DNA from: Endomychus coccineus
Lineage: Eukaryota > Arthropoda > Insecta > Coleoptera > Endomychidae
Assembly: GCA_958510875.1 (NCBI GenBank)
Contig: OY294067.1
Span: 262,978,180-263,042,179, forward strand
DNA: 64,000 nucleotides
Reading direction: 5' to 3'
Position numbers and translations under genes: made by a program. Shown one piece after another: positions 47,635 to 57,698 of this stretch (position 1 is the stretch's first letter; every line of letters starts with the position of its first letter). A model generated the notes under the pieces. The model searched no databases, was not told the DNA's origin, and saw only the letters and a list, made by a program, of their open reading frames with translations.

Positions 47635-47790
47635 TGAAAAATCTTGTCTCCCGGATTTAGCCTGCCCTGAAGATGCCACCTGTAATGGTTGGCGAAACGT
47701 CGGCATCAAGTCGAGCTATTGTGACGCGGAATCCATCCGGAAGACAAGATTTTTCAAAATTAGCTGTCCGCGGAAGTCTACTATCCAAGA
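47635..47790 (+). mobile_element. 156-bp insertion with 13-bp target duplication
   Basis: Flanked by ACACATTGCTATG on both sides (47622-47634 and 47791-47803). Its ends form a stem: TTGAAAAATCTTGTCT near 47635 and AGACAAGATTTTTCAA near 47746. Inside are CCTGAAGATGCCACC and GGTTGGCGAAACGTCGGC. The long duplication suggests retroposition rather than cut-and-paste. A related sequence, rearranged into a hairpin, lies at 59478-59618. No coding capacity. Confidence 0.75.
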
Positions 47791-47892
47791 TACACATTGC
47801 TATGGTTTTTGCTTACTTCCTTATTATCAAGACCTAAAAGGGAAATAAGTATTGAGTATATTGTAATAAGTTTTGAGTATATTTTAGCGAAT

Positions 47893-48188
47893 TTCGGTAA
47901 CCACATAATTTTATTTTATTCTATCTTAATTGTTGCAAAAAACTTGAAAGCGATAACATTTTTTAATAGAGAATGAAGAGAACTTTCAAACGATATATCA
48001 CAAGCCTATACTTCCCATTAAAAAAATAGGGGGTTGTACCTGTCATTCGAAGGGGTTGAAGATAGGGGTCGCATTTTCACGTAGAAGGATGTCAATTTAT
48101 AATTTAAATTTAACGTGTTTCGGGATTTTTTTTTAATATGTATAGTAATCGAAATAATGAATTTATTCCATTTGGCGTTTACACACTG
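47893..48188 (-). repeat. Right terminal inverted repeat
   Basis: Partner of 46043-46325. It ends CATTTGGCGTTTACACACTG followed by TA. It includes GGGTTGTACCTGTCATTCGA, which mirrors 46177-46197. Confidence 0.88.
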
Positions 48189-48439
48189 TATAGAAAAGCA
48201 TTTCATTTCAAAGATAAAATTTCCGAGATGTACGTTCCCGTCTCCGGTTACATTACCTGACATCGAAACAAATACCAAACTTCACAGTATGATTCGTCAA
48301 ACAAAGATTATGTTCCAAATTCGGAATTTTGGAACTATGGATTGGCTAAGGGTTTTGTTTTCAGATCTCAAAAAGCGCCTATACGCAGTTCAGATTGAAT
48401 TTTGTGAACCGTGGTTATCTGAATATTATCCTTCACGGT

Positions 48440-49140
48440 GTCACTCCTACGTTTCCTTGTCATTCGCTTGTTCCTGGGCCAAATGGGGATCCATTGTGAT
48501 ATTTTCCATCTCAAAATGTGTCCTGTCCATCGTAATGGTTGTCATTATTGTTGTCAAGTGTACCATCATCTCCAAAGCAGAAACAAAGCTTCTGTGGAAC
48601 ACAAGCGTTGATCGCCATTGTTTCGGAGAATACTCCGTCAACCACCACATGAATTTATCTATATGAGAGAGAACTCGATAGCAAACGACTAAGTTGAGGT
48701 GGCAAACGATGTGACGGAAGTTCCCCAAGAAGGGTCTGGCGTCTTCCAATAGGTTTCTGCCATACGTGTGTTATGTAGGCAAGCAGGTCTCCTGTTGATC
48801 TCAGCCGACGAAAGTGATGATTTTGGATCTCTCACTTTAGAGATCCACGGATAATAGTGCAATTAGGAAGTGTCTTCTTCCCTTTTTATGGAATTGGTTG
48901 AACCCTAGCTGTCTTCCAACAGGGAGGAAACACACCAAGCTTGTATGAAAGGGCCTGCAGAGAACTTGTGTTAATTCTGTCGCATGAATTGAGATCAAAA
49001 AGAATGCCCCTAACTGACTTTTTCTTGTGCTGTGATAGCCAGTATGCCATCATCTTCGTATAGAGAAGGGAATTAACTGAAAGTGAAATGTCTACCAATT
49101 GACGAAAGTCCAGAACGAACGGCACCCATTTGGGCATTCG
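48440..49140 (-). mobile_element. LINE reverse transcriptase fragment
   Basis: Minus strand: LSYKLGVFPPCWKTARVQPI near 48920-48900 (usual GVFP-WK-ARV-PIPKKGD). Then come a GDLLAYITHVWQ-like block near 48770 and LLGNFRHIVCHLNLVVCY near 48710 (usual LL-KLPSYGLPPQLCRLL). The GVPQGS block near 48590 is decayed. Same family as 39690-40345 and 44330-44990. The 183-codon plus-strand frame at 48115-48666 runs antisense through this and the transposon end. Confidence 0.75.
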
Positions 49141-49434
49141 ATAAGCTTTGGCCTTATCTCTATTATTTGTCTTTATTGTGTGATTGCAGATATTTGGAGT
49201 ATCAACATATTCTGTTCTGGTTTACAGACATGGTTTCTCGTGTCAACAACGGCATGGGTTTTGTTTGGCGAAAGTCCAGAACGAATGGAAACCATTCGGA
49301 CACTCGATATGCTTCGGTTTTAACTTTATTATTTGTCTTAGTTGTGTGATCGCAGATATTCAAGGTATCAACATATTCTGTTCTGCTCTACAGACATGGG
49401 TTCCCGTGCCAACAACGATATGCTTTTTGTTTTG
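49103..49434 (+). repeat. Tandem duplication, 166-bp unit, two copies
   Basis: Units begin CGAAAGTCCAGAACGAA at 49103 and 49269. Both contain ATTATTTGTCTT, GTATCAACATATTCTGTTCT and ACAGACATGG. Similarity is high with scattered changes. No conserved reading frame. Confidence 0.85.
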
Positions 49435-49717
49435 AAGCGACGGCCCTAGAACAGCTTTTGTTGAACAATGGTGCACCAGATGATAGTAATTTGATTGATT
49501 GGTGTATGCTAACTTTCTAAAACTCTTTGGCACTTTGCCAAAACAATCGCAATTTTCATAGATTCTTGGACTAGACATCCAGGATGTTTCAAAAAACTCC
49601 AATTATGATCATATTATGTATAAATTCGACAAATTTCTGAAACTAACGCATGATAGTGAAAAATGTGAAATAATTCATACTCCCAATATGAAACAACATT
49701 GAGAACACTATTAGTTC

Positions 49718-51087
49718 AGTCGATAAGCTGGGGATTTTGGCCGACTTTCTGGAAAAAAGCAAGAGGTCGTATCGAAAAAATAGGTTCTTTGAACACGAAT
49801 CCGAGGTCATTTTTTCGGAAAACTAACTCAATGGGCTGAAAATCAGGGAAACTGCGTTATTTTCATACAAATTTGCTTATTTTTCAAGCGATTATCATTT
49901 TAGTTCAGTTGCGTATTTCTATCCAAAGTAGACTGAAACTCAGGAAATTTCGGGAAAACTGTGTAAAACCTGGAAAGAAAATCTTCCCACGTCATTGAAA
50001 TTATCGTGTGATAAGTCCTTATAGGGGTTTTCGAGGTCGCTGATTACGAATTCGATGATTAAAAAATTGAAAAATATCATTTTCCGGGAAAACAGAAAAT
50101 TTTCTCATGAATTCTTATTTTTTAAATGTAATTTTTAGAGTGTCGTGTTGATTAGCATTCGTGTTTTCGATGTGCATGTTAAATTACAAGAATTAAGAGT
50201 AATGTAAAAAAAACAATTGTTTGAAAATTTCGGAAAAATCAAATAAAACAAAAAATTTCAATATTGTATCTTGAAATAAACAGTTACAAATTTTAATATG
50301 AATTAGAACAAAGATGCTTGTATTTTTCAAATGTTCCTCCATTTTCCACATAATCCTAATGTTATTTTTAAACGTTTTTGATGTCAAATTCTTGATCATC
50401 GACCAAAAAAAACCCTATAACGACTTATCACACGATAATTTCAATGTCGTTATGTTTTTCTTTGTAAATTTTTTTTCCGAATTTTCAAACGACTGTTTTT
50501 TTGTATTAATTTTAATTTTTCTAATTTAACATACACATCGAAAACACAATTGTTAATACAACACCGAACTCATAAAATTACAATAAAAAAATAAGAATTC
50601 ATAACAAAATTTTCTTCCGGATATTTTTCAATTTTCTCATTATCAAATACACAATCAGGAACCACAAAACTCCCTATAAGGACTTATCACAAGATAATTT
50701 CAATGACAGGGAAGATTTTCTTTTCAGGTTTTCCACAGTTATCCGGAAATTTTCCGAGTTTCAGTCTACTTTGGATCGAAATACGCGACTGCCAACATCT
50801 TTCATGTATAAAACGATAATCGCGTGAAAAATGATCAATATTGTATGAAAATGACGAACTTTCCCTGATTTTCAGCCCATTGAATGAGTTTTCCGGGAAA
50901 ATGACCTCGGATTCATGTTCAGCGACCCAGAAAAAAACTTTTTCTATAAATTCAAAGTTATGTTAAAAAAGAGGGTGAAAATAGGGTTAATTTAGCGCTT
51001 AGGGGTAAATGGGAGGTCGTGTCCACTTAGCTCAACATTATGATACGACCTCTTGCTTTTTTTAGAAAGTTCCCCAGCTTATCGACT
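49718..51087. repeat. Fold-back repeat D (~1.37 kb)
   Basis: The ends pair: AGTCGATAAGCTGGGGA at 49718 with the inverse of CCCAGCTTATCGACT ending at 51087. The outer arms include GGGCTGAAAATCAGGGAAA near 49833, paired with TTTCCCTGATTTTCAGCCCA near 50862. The inner modules contain the core near 50024 (GGTTTTCGAGGTCGCTGATT) and inverted near 50908-50932. A third, inverted partial module lies near 50385-50530, making the centre asymmetric. No gene. Confidence 0.88.
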
Positions 51088-51757
51088 ATATGTTCACGAG
51101 TAATGATCAATTTTTAAATATTAACATTTTCCTATACAATAATTAACAGTAACGGTTATTCCTTCTGTGCAACTTGTTAACTTGATGTTATAACAGGTGT
51201 CTACTCCTACTTTCAAAATTCATTCTTCGAATTCAAGAATAAATTGAAACACCAACTACTATCAATTCATATCATTGTGTATTTATTTATTTTTGATATG
51301 TTTATCTATTCATGTAGTTTCCTTCTACATATAGGGGGATATGTATGGTATAAAATGGTCCACATAATAATTAAAAAAATCAAAATTGCATTTAAATGAA
51401 TATTCCAATTCAGTGAACTTATCGACTATATGTTCATGAGAAATAATAAATTTTCAAATATTAATATTTTCCTATACAATAATTAACAGTAACGGTTGTT
51501 CCTTCTGTGCAACTTGTTAACTTGATGTTATAACAGGTGTCTACTCCTACTTTCAAAATTCATTCTTCGAATTGAAGAATAAATTGAAACACCACCTACT
51601 ATCAATTCATATCATTGAGTATTTATTTATTTTGAATATGTGTATCTATTCATGTAGATTCCTTGTACATATAGGGGGGTATGTATGGTATGAAATGGTC
51701 AACATAATAATTAAGAAAATCAAAATTGCTTTTAAATGGATATTCCAATTCAGTAAA
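51079..51757 (+). repeat. Tandem duplication, 340-bp unit, two copies
   Basis: Unit 1 starts CTTATCGACTATATGTTCA at 51079 and unit 2 at 51419, an offset of exactly 340 bp. The copies are about 95 percent alike by eye. The first nine bases of unit 1 are the terminus of fold-back repeat D. Unit 2 ends near 51757 with ATTCCAATTCAGT. Confidence 0.9.
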
Positions 51758-52489
51758 CGTGATGTGCTACTTGAACTCCACTTTCGTTAATTGTTTTTGT
51801 TCCACAGCATACGTTTTTTTAAATACTGTAAGAACTTCTTGGAAAAACTCGACTCAATATATCAAATCCAAAGTTTTCTCTGAGATCGTATTCAAAGGAC
51901 GACCAATCTATATCAAAGAAAAGTGCACTTTACCGAAGAATTGTTGAATTTGGAAGTAAATCATTGTGACAAGCTCGAACAAAAAACACCTTTGCGGTAC
52001 CATTTTAATGTTAAGCCTGAAAAATTATGAACGTATAAAGGAAATAAGAGCATCGACGTTTATTTTCTCATACTGGATAAAAAACAAACATGTTCTTCAC
52101 ACGATGTTACAGAAGAGATGAAGATGTAAGTAGAGTACGTCTGTTACATATTACATGAAACTTTAAGTAGAAATTAATCCAACACGTACTTAGTAAAAGC
52201 TCTGCAAAAGGAAACTTCTTACGAACAGATAATAAATTACGTCTGTAATTGACCTTGCATATATCAAATTAAAGCAGTCGCATTTATTTTATTTAATGGG
52301 TATATTGTCTTTAATATGAAGAGTTCGATAATAATGAGTTCGAAAACGCCATTTAGCTTCGCAATTTGAGCATTCGAATTGAAATCTTTCATGAACGTTA
52401 TAAACTATCGGAGATAATGTTAGGTAATTACTTATATAAAAATTTTCCGGAAATAGATCACACTAGCACATGCTTTATTTTCGTCTTTG
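51758..52489. other. No recognised gene
   Basis: No motif or repeat seen. Confidence 0.5.
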
Positions 52490-52900
52490 AGTACGTTTCA
52501 ATCTCATGACCATCATCAGAAGACGTAATATGTCTTAAAACTAATTGTATCAGCCCAAAGCGTCCTTATCGCACCAATTTCAATTGAACGTTGCCATAAC
52601 GAACAGAAACACGAATAATCGAAATTGAAACACATCAATGTTTTAAGTATATGGATATATATCAAGAATCCGCTGCTTAGCAATTTTCTTATAATATACG
52701 AACTCATTTCAAACAAAATCTGTAAACGACTGAAACCAACAAATATAACGCTCAAGTATCCACTTTCGAACGACCTAATTAGAGATTTATGAGACAATAG
52801 AAAAAGATTGTCAAACCTTCTTCGAAATATTGCTATTTGAGCATTCTACCTAAAATATACTTTCAACTTTATAAGACGCATGTAGGAATTTGCAAGGGCT

Positions 52901-53122
52901 TTAATTAATTAAATTAGTGTAAATCTGACTGAACGACTGAATGTCTGTTCTATGATTCACCGACTTGGAGTCACATTTTATGTTAATCGTCTTCAGAATA
53001 CATCTTCCATAATGATGGGTTTCCTTGGTTGAAATATTAACATTTTTGTAATCGAATTCATGGTTACAATCAAAACATTGTTTAGCAAGGGCTGTGGAAT
53101 TTGTTTTTTGTTTGTACTTCAC
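52901..53122 (-). pseudogene. GIY-YIG endonuclease, C-terminal half
   Basis: Reads QKTNSTALAKQCFDCNHEFD, YKNVNISTKETHHYGRCIL and SKSVNHRTDIQSFSQIYTNL. This is the second half of a Penelope GIY-YIG domain (usual SALAKHC--H-FD, KE--- RL-LE---I). It is in good condition but separated from the first half by about 340 bp of foreign sequence. Confidence 0.8.
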
Positions 53123-53129
53123 TTATGAC

Positions 53130-53472
53130 CCTACATTCTTTTTTGTAAATAGTGTTAATCAATCAGTTATAATTATATTTATTAATATGCTATGTATAAT
53201 GGTGTGAAAAGTACAGGAGAAAAGTAATCAACCGATTTCATACACTAATATAATGTAATAAAAATGTTATAGTAGCCCTTAAAGTATTCAATAGATATGT
53301 TTTATAGGTTCTACTTTGATTTGGTTCATACGTGCATTCCAAATCCTCATCAGCCCAGGTTATAAATATTATATTTGGTTGAAAATAATGGATTTAAAGA
53401 CTCCCTTGAAAAGGCAATAATTAAGGGATTTTTCCAGGAACCTATGGTCAAAGATAATTCGAAAATGGAGTT
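53130..53472. mobile_element. Insertion splitting the Penelope endonuclease
   Basis: About 340 bp lie between two halves of one domain. On the minus strand it contains GGGCTGATGAGGATTTGG, then a 13-base loop and ACCAAATCAAAG. This is a 7-bp stem (GATTTGG/CCAAATC) between a CTGATGA box and an AAAG box, reminiscent of a decayed hammerhead ribozyme. Its ends are not sharply defined. Confidence 0.45.
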
Positions 53473-53474
53473 CC

Positions 53475-53669
53475 TCAGAAATGTTCCTTATAACGAGTCA
53501 AAATGTTCCTTCTAGTTTGATCCACGTAGCATGTTGGACACGACTCACAATTTATTTTGTAAATCCCAGATTTGTCGAAATAGGAAACTTTATCAAAGAT
53601 GTTGCCTGAACGGTAAGTTAGCTTGTTCTTACATATATAAGCTGGTTGTATTGCAAATTTAGAAAACAA
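53475..53669 (-). pseudogene. GIY-YIG endonuclease, N-terminal half
   Basis: Reads FDKSGIYKINCESCPTCYVD then QTRRNILTRYKEHF. The GIY and the YVD (usual YIG) motifs, the CxxC pair and the catalytic Arg in TR-N--TR--EH are visible. It breaks off right after KEHF, where the insertion begins. Confidence 0.85.
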
Positions 53670-53864
53670 ACTATGGAATTAATAATTATTGAAGAATGAT
53701 GAGTGAAACTTCTGAATTTTATTGAAGTATTTGAAGGTGATGGCTATAATTTGGTTAGTTGGCTACAATCCAATTTCCTTTTTTATTTAGAAATTAAATT
53801 ATTGATCAAAGATTTGTTGTAACCATTATCCAATGCAATTTGCTGAAGTTCCTCAACTTCGTTA

Positions 53865-54300
53865 TTATAATTTTGCTGGCTCAAAAAGACTTTCAATAAT
53901 ATGAACTAGACTATTAAACAAAGCTATTTCATATCTAAATGGTGTAGCTGAATCCGCCGGAGTATACCTAATTGTTTTAGTGAGTTTTCTGTATATGCCG
54001 AGATCCAACTGATTACCATCTTTTATAAAGTTAATATCAAAGAAAGGAAGCTGATTATCTGTTTCTATTTCGACAGTGAATCTCAGTGAATCAAAATGGC
54101 TATTTAATGTGTTCAAAAAGGCATATTGATCAAACTCTGTACTTGTAATCGCGGAAATATCGTCAACATATATATACCAAACTTTTGGAAACTGTCTCTA
54201 TTTTGATTTTAAGGAGGTTTCAAGTTCGCTTAAAAGAATATTGGCCAAAATAAGAAAATGGATTACCCATTGCATATCCGAATTGTGATATCCTCTTTGC
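53865..54300 (-). pseudogene. Penelope-like reverse transcriptase, C-terminal part
   Basis: MGNPFSYFGQ-like sequence near 54275 stands for the usual MGNPLSPFLA. WYIYVDDISAI follows at about 54150-54175, with both catalytic Asp residues (54159-54164 on the plus strand). FDSLRFTVEIETDNQLPFFD and IRYTPADSATPF come next, as in Penelope RTs. The frame is open from about 54205 to 53865. A frameshift and a stop separate the MGNP block from the YVDD block. A further frame change lies before the endonuclease. Confidence 0.83.
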
Positions 54301-54830
54301 CCATAATTCCCAGGGAATTTCCCTTATCTGCTTTCAAGTAATAATAGCCTTAATCTTTCAATGATTTACAGATATTATTGAAGTTATTGGAGGAACTTTT
54401 ATATGATTTATAGAATGTTCAAGTATTATCTCACAGTTGTTACGAATAACAGCTCTATCTTGAGAGTTGAGAGACCAAATCGTATTCTCAATATCATTAC
54501 TTAAATCCTTCGTAGGTAAATTCTTATAGGATCAATTGCTATCAAAATTTAAATCTTCATCTAACAAACTCATATCCGTTCCATTGAAATTGATATCCTA
54601 ATTTAAATTAAGTATTGTTAGGAAAATTCCAAACAGACCTATTGGAAGACACGTTTTGTACATTAATAAAGGAAAATCGGAGTCAGTTCACGTCTGTGCT
54701 AGAGTATAAATAAATCTTCTGATTTACAGTCGGTATTTCAGAATTTTGTCGTATAACCTACGGGTGACCAGCAGCAACATAGCTTCTGGCTTGTGAGGTC
54801 ATGATAATGCGTTTAGGCCTTGTAATATAT

Positions 54831-54862
54831 GAAGCGTCTAAATGCAAAAGCAGACATTTCAC
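54831..54862 (+). repeat. Terminal inverted repeat, left
   Basis: GAAGCGTCTAAATGCAAAAG followed by CAGACATTTCAC. Partner of 57513-57544. It embeds the same GCAAAAGCAGACAT word that recurs internally. Confidence 0.85.
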
Positions 54863-55209
54863 CTTTTCGAGTAAAATGAGTCGGCTATGTATTCTTCAAG
54901 TAGAGTTTATTAGGAATACGATTTTCTGACGTCCAGGAGCATAAACAGTCATTTGAGTCCGATATTGGCGTCTTAAATTTAGCCTTAGATGCAAAAGCAG
55001 ACATATGCACATACAAGTTGGATGCAATAACAGACATTTGCCTGTGGACGAATCAGGTTGCACTTCGTTAGTCACGTGAACTCGAGATCATAATAAGACG
55101 TATATTGTTCATCATTATAACCTGCACGTGGTTGAAGAAGTTTTACTTGAATACATATCTACGCATTGTTTCTGAGGAATCATTTAGTGAACAATAATAC
55201 AGTATTAAC

Positions 55210-57151
55210 ATGGATCGCGATAGTAATATTGAACCAAGTCCTAGTGGAAAAGGCAGAAAAAGAATGGCAAATAAGCAAGAATGGAAAAGAGAGAAAGCCA
55301 AGACTCTGAGGTTAGTTTCTTTTCAAAGTTTTCATGATTTAAATCAATTGAATAATGTGTTTAATAGCAGTTGAACAATATGTTTATTAAATAAACATAA
55401 ATTTTATGTTTTCAGGTACTCTCGGAGGAGCCTGCCTCAATTTCCCAAATGCGGACATAAAATAAAAACATTGCAATGTTCCACACTAACTATGACAGAA
55501 ATAAAAAAATTCAATGAAGATTTTTACCGCAAGAAAGCCAAAACGTATCAGGATATGTTTGTCTTGAAGCATTGTGTGACAAATAAACCAAAAAAGCTGG
55601 GTAAAAGAATAATTCTTAATTTAATTATTAAAGAAAATGTAAAAAATAAACCAAAGTCGGTCCAGTGTGAAGTATACCGTTAAAACTTTGAGAGGGGCGA
55701 TTCCTGTGTGCAAAAACACATTCCTGGAAATACTTGGTGTTGGAAAAAATCGAGTTCAGAGAATATTGAAGGAATACGACAGAACCGGAGTTTTGGCAGA
55801 AGAAAGAAGAGGCGGTGATAGAGTTTCACATAAAACAATTTTTACGCGACAGGCAATAAAAACTTTCATCGAATCTTTAAATTGCTGTGGAACGCACTAT
55901 GCAAGAAATAAAACAATCATTAGACGATACTTACCCTGTGAATTAAATATAATCAAATTGTGGAACATGTACAATTCTTGGGTAGAAGAACACCTTAAAG
56001 TAAAAGAGTGTTTTTTTAGAAATATTTTTGTAAGACAATACAACATTGGGTTTGGATTTCCAAAGGTTGATGTGTGTTCAAAATGCCTACAATTTTCAGA
56101 AAGAATTAAAACAATCACCGATCCAGAAGAAAAAGGAAGGATAATGACGGAACAGCGAGTACACAAACTGCGTAGTAATGCGTTCTATGATTTATTAAAA
56201 GAAAATAATCCTAAAATTGCAATATTGTCCTTTGATTGTCAAAAAAATTTACCGTTGCCAAAGATTCCAGATCAATCCTGTTACTTTAGCATGCAGATAA
56301 ACCTATACAATTTTACGTTGGTAGCAGAGCATTCAAAATCAAAACTCAATCCTGAAACTGTAAAATCATTTATATGGACAGAGACTGACCGTCCAAGAAG
56401 CTCAAATGAGATAGTGTCCGCAGTTTTCATGCATTACAAAATTTCACCTTTCATGAAGAGGTAGAAGTAGTACGTTTAGTAGCCGATGGTTGTGGAGGGC
56501 AGAACAAGAACAGCACGATGGTTGGAATGGCCCAATACTGGCTGCAGTGCTGTTCTCCACCTCACATAAATCGCCTAGAACTGTTATTTCCAATAGTCAG
56601 TTATTCGTTTCTTCCTCCGAGTGTTTGGCCAGATAGAGAAAAAAGTTAAAAAATGTACCACCGTAATTGATCCAGAAACGTACATTAATATTATTAAAGA
56701 GTTTTCAACTGTGTTAAAGATGGGAGAAGACTACTCAGTCTTTGACTGGAAAGGAGAGTGAAAAAAGTTCTTCCTGCCTCTTGGCATTTCCGTTTTCAAA
56801 AGGTTAATTTTTTCCAAATCCGCCAGTGGATCTGTTCTTGTCAGAGGTGAACCATACTATAAGAATGATGTTGCTGTTGCAAGGGGCATCTGTAAGAGGG
56901 GTAAGCAGATTACTCAAATAAATTTACAACAGAATCTTTGTGTGGGTAGAATTCTGAAGCCCGACAAAATCAAAAGCATATCATCGTTGTTAGCCAAACA
57001 TTATGAGGCGAACTGGAAGAACGACGATCGTCTTTATTACTTCAGAAACGCATTTGAAAGAGAAGCAGCAGTAGAAAATCAGCTGGATGAGGATGAGGAT
57101 GAGGATATAGTTATTCTAACAGATGCTGAAGACGACGCATTCATAGTTTAG
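55210..57151 (+). pseudogene. Transposase-like gene with one intron, frameshifted
   Basis: Exon 1 is 55210-55310 (MDRDSNIEPSPSGKGRKRMA). The intron 55311-55415 has GT (GTTAGT) and a TTTTCAG acceptor, and exon 2 continues in frame from 55416. Recognisable blocks: IKKFNEDFYRKKAKTYQDMF; KNTFLEILGVGKNRVQRILK (helix-turn-helix-like); ERRGGDR; FGFPKVDVCSKC; AILSFDCQKNLPLPKIPDQ; then VADGCGGQNKNSTMV; an acidic C-terminus; stop at 57149-57151. The D in LSFDCQ and in ADGCGGQN are candidate catalytic residues of an RNase H-like fold. This is a widespread arthropod family, usually uncharacterised (DUF7869-like). Breaks: frameshifts near 55670, 56455 and 56635 and a TGA at 56759-56761. The helix-turn-helix and both D motifs survive. 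Confidence 0.75.
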
Positions 57152-57512
57152 TTCTGTTAATTTTTTGCTATACCTGTATAGCTGCTAAAAAAATAATGAA
57201 CAAGTTTTTCAATTATACTTCTTGATGTTTTTTTATGTCAATACCAAATTTTATAGCCTGCCGTAATATTATTGGTGTTTCCACTATTATCATAAGATGC
57301 AAACCCAGATAATTGGAGTTCACTCAGATGCATAAGCAGACATGTGCAAGGCTCAGCTGCAAAAGCAGACATGTGTCATTAATCAGACATTTCTGAATAA
57401 AACTCTAATATCATTAAAAAATTATAGCAAATTTCTATCAAAATTTCAAGTTGATTGATCGAGTTATAAGCTCTAGGCAGGTTTTTTGCGTTTTACTCAA
57501 AAATGGTTATAA

Positions 57513-57544
57513 GTGAAATGTCTGCATTTGCATTCAGACGCTTC
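57513..57544 (-). repeat. Terminal inverted repeat, right
   Basis: Inverse of 54831-54862, ending CAGACGCTTC. Directly followed by ATAT. Confidence 0.85.
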
Positions 57545-57576
57545 ATATAGGGTATTTGGTATATTCACTTGTTGTC

Positions 57577-57698
57577 GGGCGAGAACAAGAGCAAGGTAAC
57601 TTAACATCTCGCTTGCAGTCTTGCAGTCAAGAAAGAGTGCACAAGCGAGAGTTGCATATCCGCATCGAGAGCGCGTCAACTCTCGCTCTTGTCTCGCA
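57577..57698. repeat. GC-richer nested hairpin
   Basis: GCGAGAACAAGAGC at 57579 pairs with GCTCTTGTCTCGC at 57686. Inside, AAGCGAGAGTTG at 57643 pairs with CAACTCTCGCTCTT at 57679. It is markedly GC-richer than its flanks and starts about 30 bp after the transposon at 54831-57544. It could be a separate tiny MITE. Confidence 0.6.

Larger units (their letters stand above)
46043..48188 (-). mobile_element. DNA transposon with long inverted termini (Tc1/mariner-like superfamily)
   Basis: A 2146-bp element starting CAGTGTGTAAACGCCAAATG and ending with its reverse complement, flanked by TA. The inverted termini are about 285-295 bp each. The interior carries a full-length but broken transposase on the minus strand and, upstream of it, a 156-bp foreign insertion with its own target duplication. 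TA flanks and the CAGTG start fit Tc3-like elements. Confidence 0.9.
52490..54600 (-). mobile_element. Penelope-like element, degenerate
   Basis: In minus-strand order: a pre-RT region with LLDEDLNFDSN and RAVIRNNCEIILEHS near 54560-54400, RT (53865-54300), a GIY-YIG endonuclease split by an insertion (53475-53669 and 52901-53122), and a 3' tail to about 52490. The tail resembles 32700-32960. RT followed by GIY-YIG is the defining order of Penelope-like elements. The 5' boundary is not defined. Confidence 0.82.
54831..57544 (+). mobile_element. 2.7-kb DNA transposon, 4-bp ATAT duplication (Sola-type?)
   Basis: Starts GAAGCGTCTAAATGCAAAAG and ends with the inverse (CTTTGCATT-like, AGACGCTTC). 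The inverted termini are ~32 bp with two mismatches, then GAGTAAAA on both sides. It is flanked by ATAT at 54827-54830 and 57545-57548. A short repeat, ATGCAAAAGCAGACAT, recurs as subterminal copies near 54988, 55021, 57327 and 57354 in addition to the termini. It holds one intron-bearing, broken transposase-like gene on the plus strand. Sola is suggested by the 4-bp duplication only. Confidence 0.85.

Noticed and set aside
48115..48666. 183-codon plus-strand open frame, one of the longest outside the BEL element
   Set aside because: It starts inside the terminal repeat of the 46.0-kb transposon and ends antisense to a minus-strand LINE fragment, so it is a chance frame across two unrelated elements.
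52490..52545. Hammerhead ribozyme in the Penelope tail (CTGATGATGG...GAAACG on the minus strand)
   Set aside because: The two boxes are present, but I could not form a convincing stem II between them, so it is not reported as a ribozyme.
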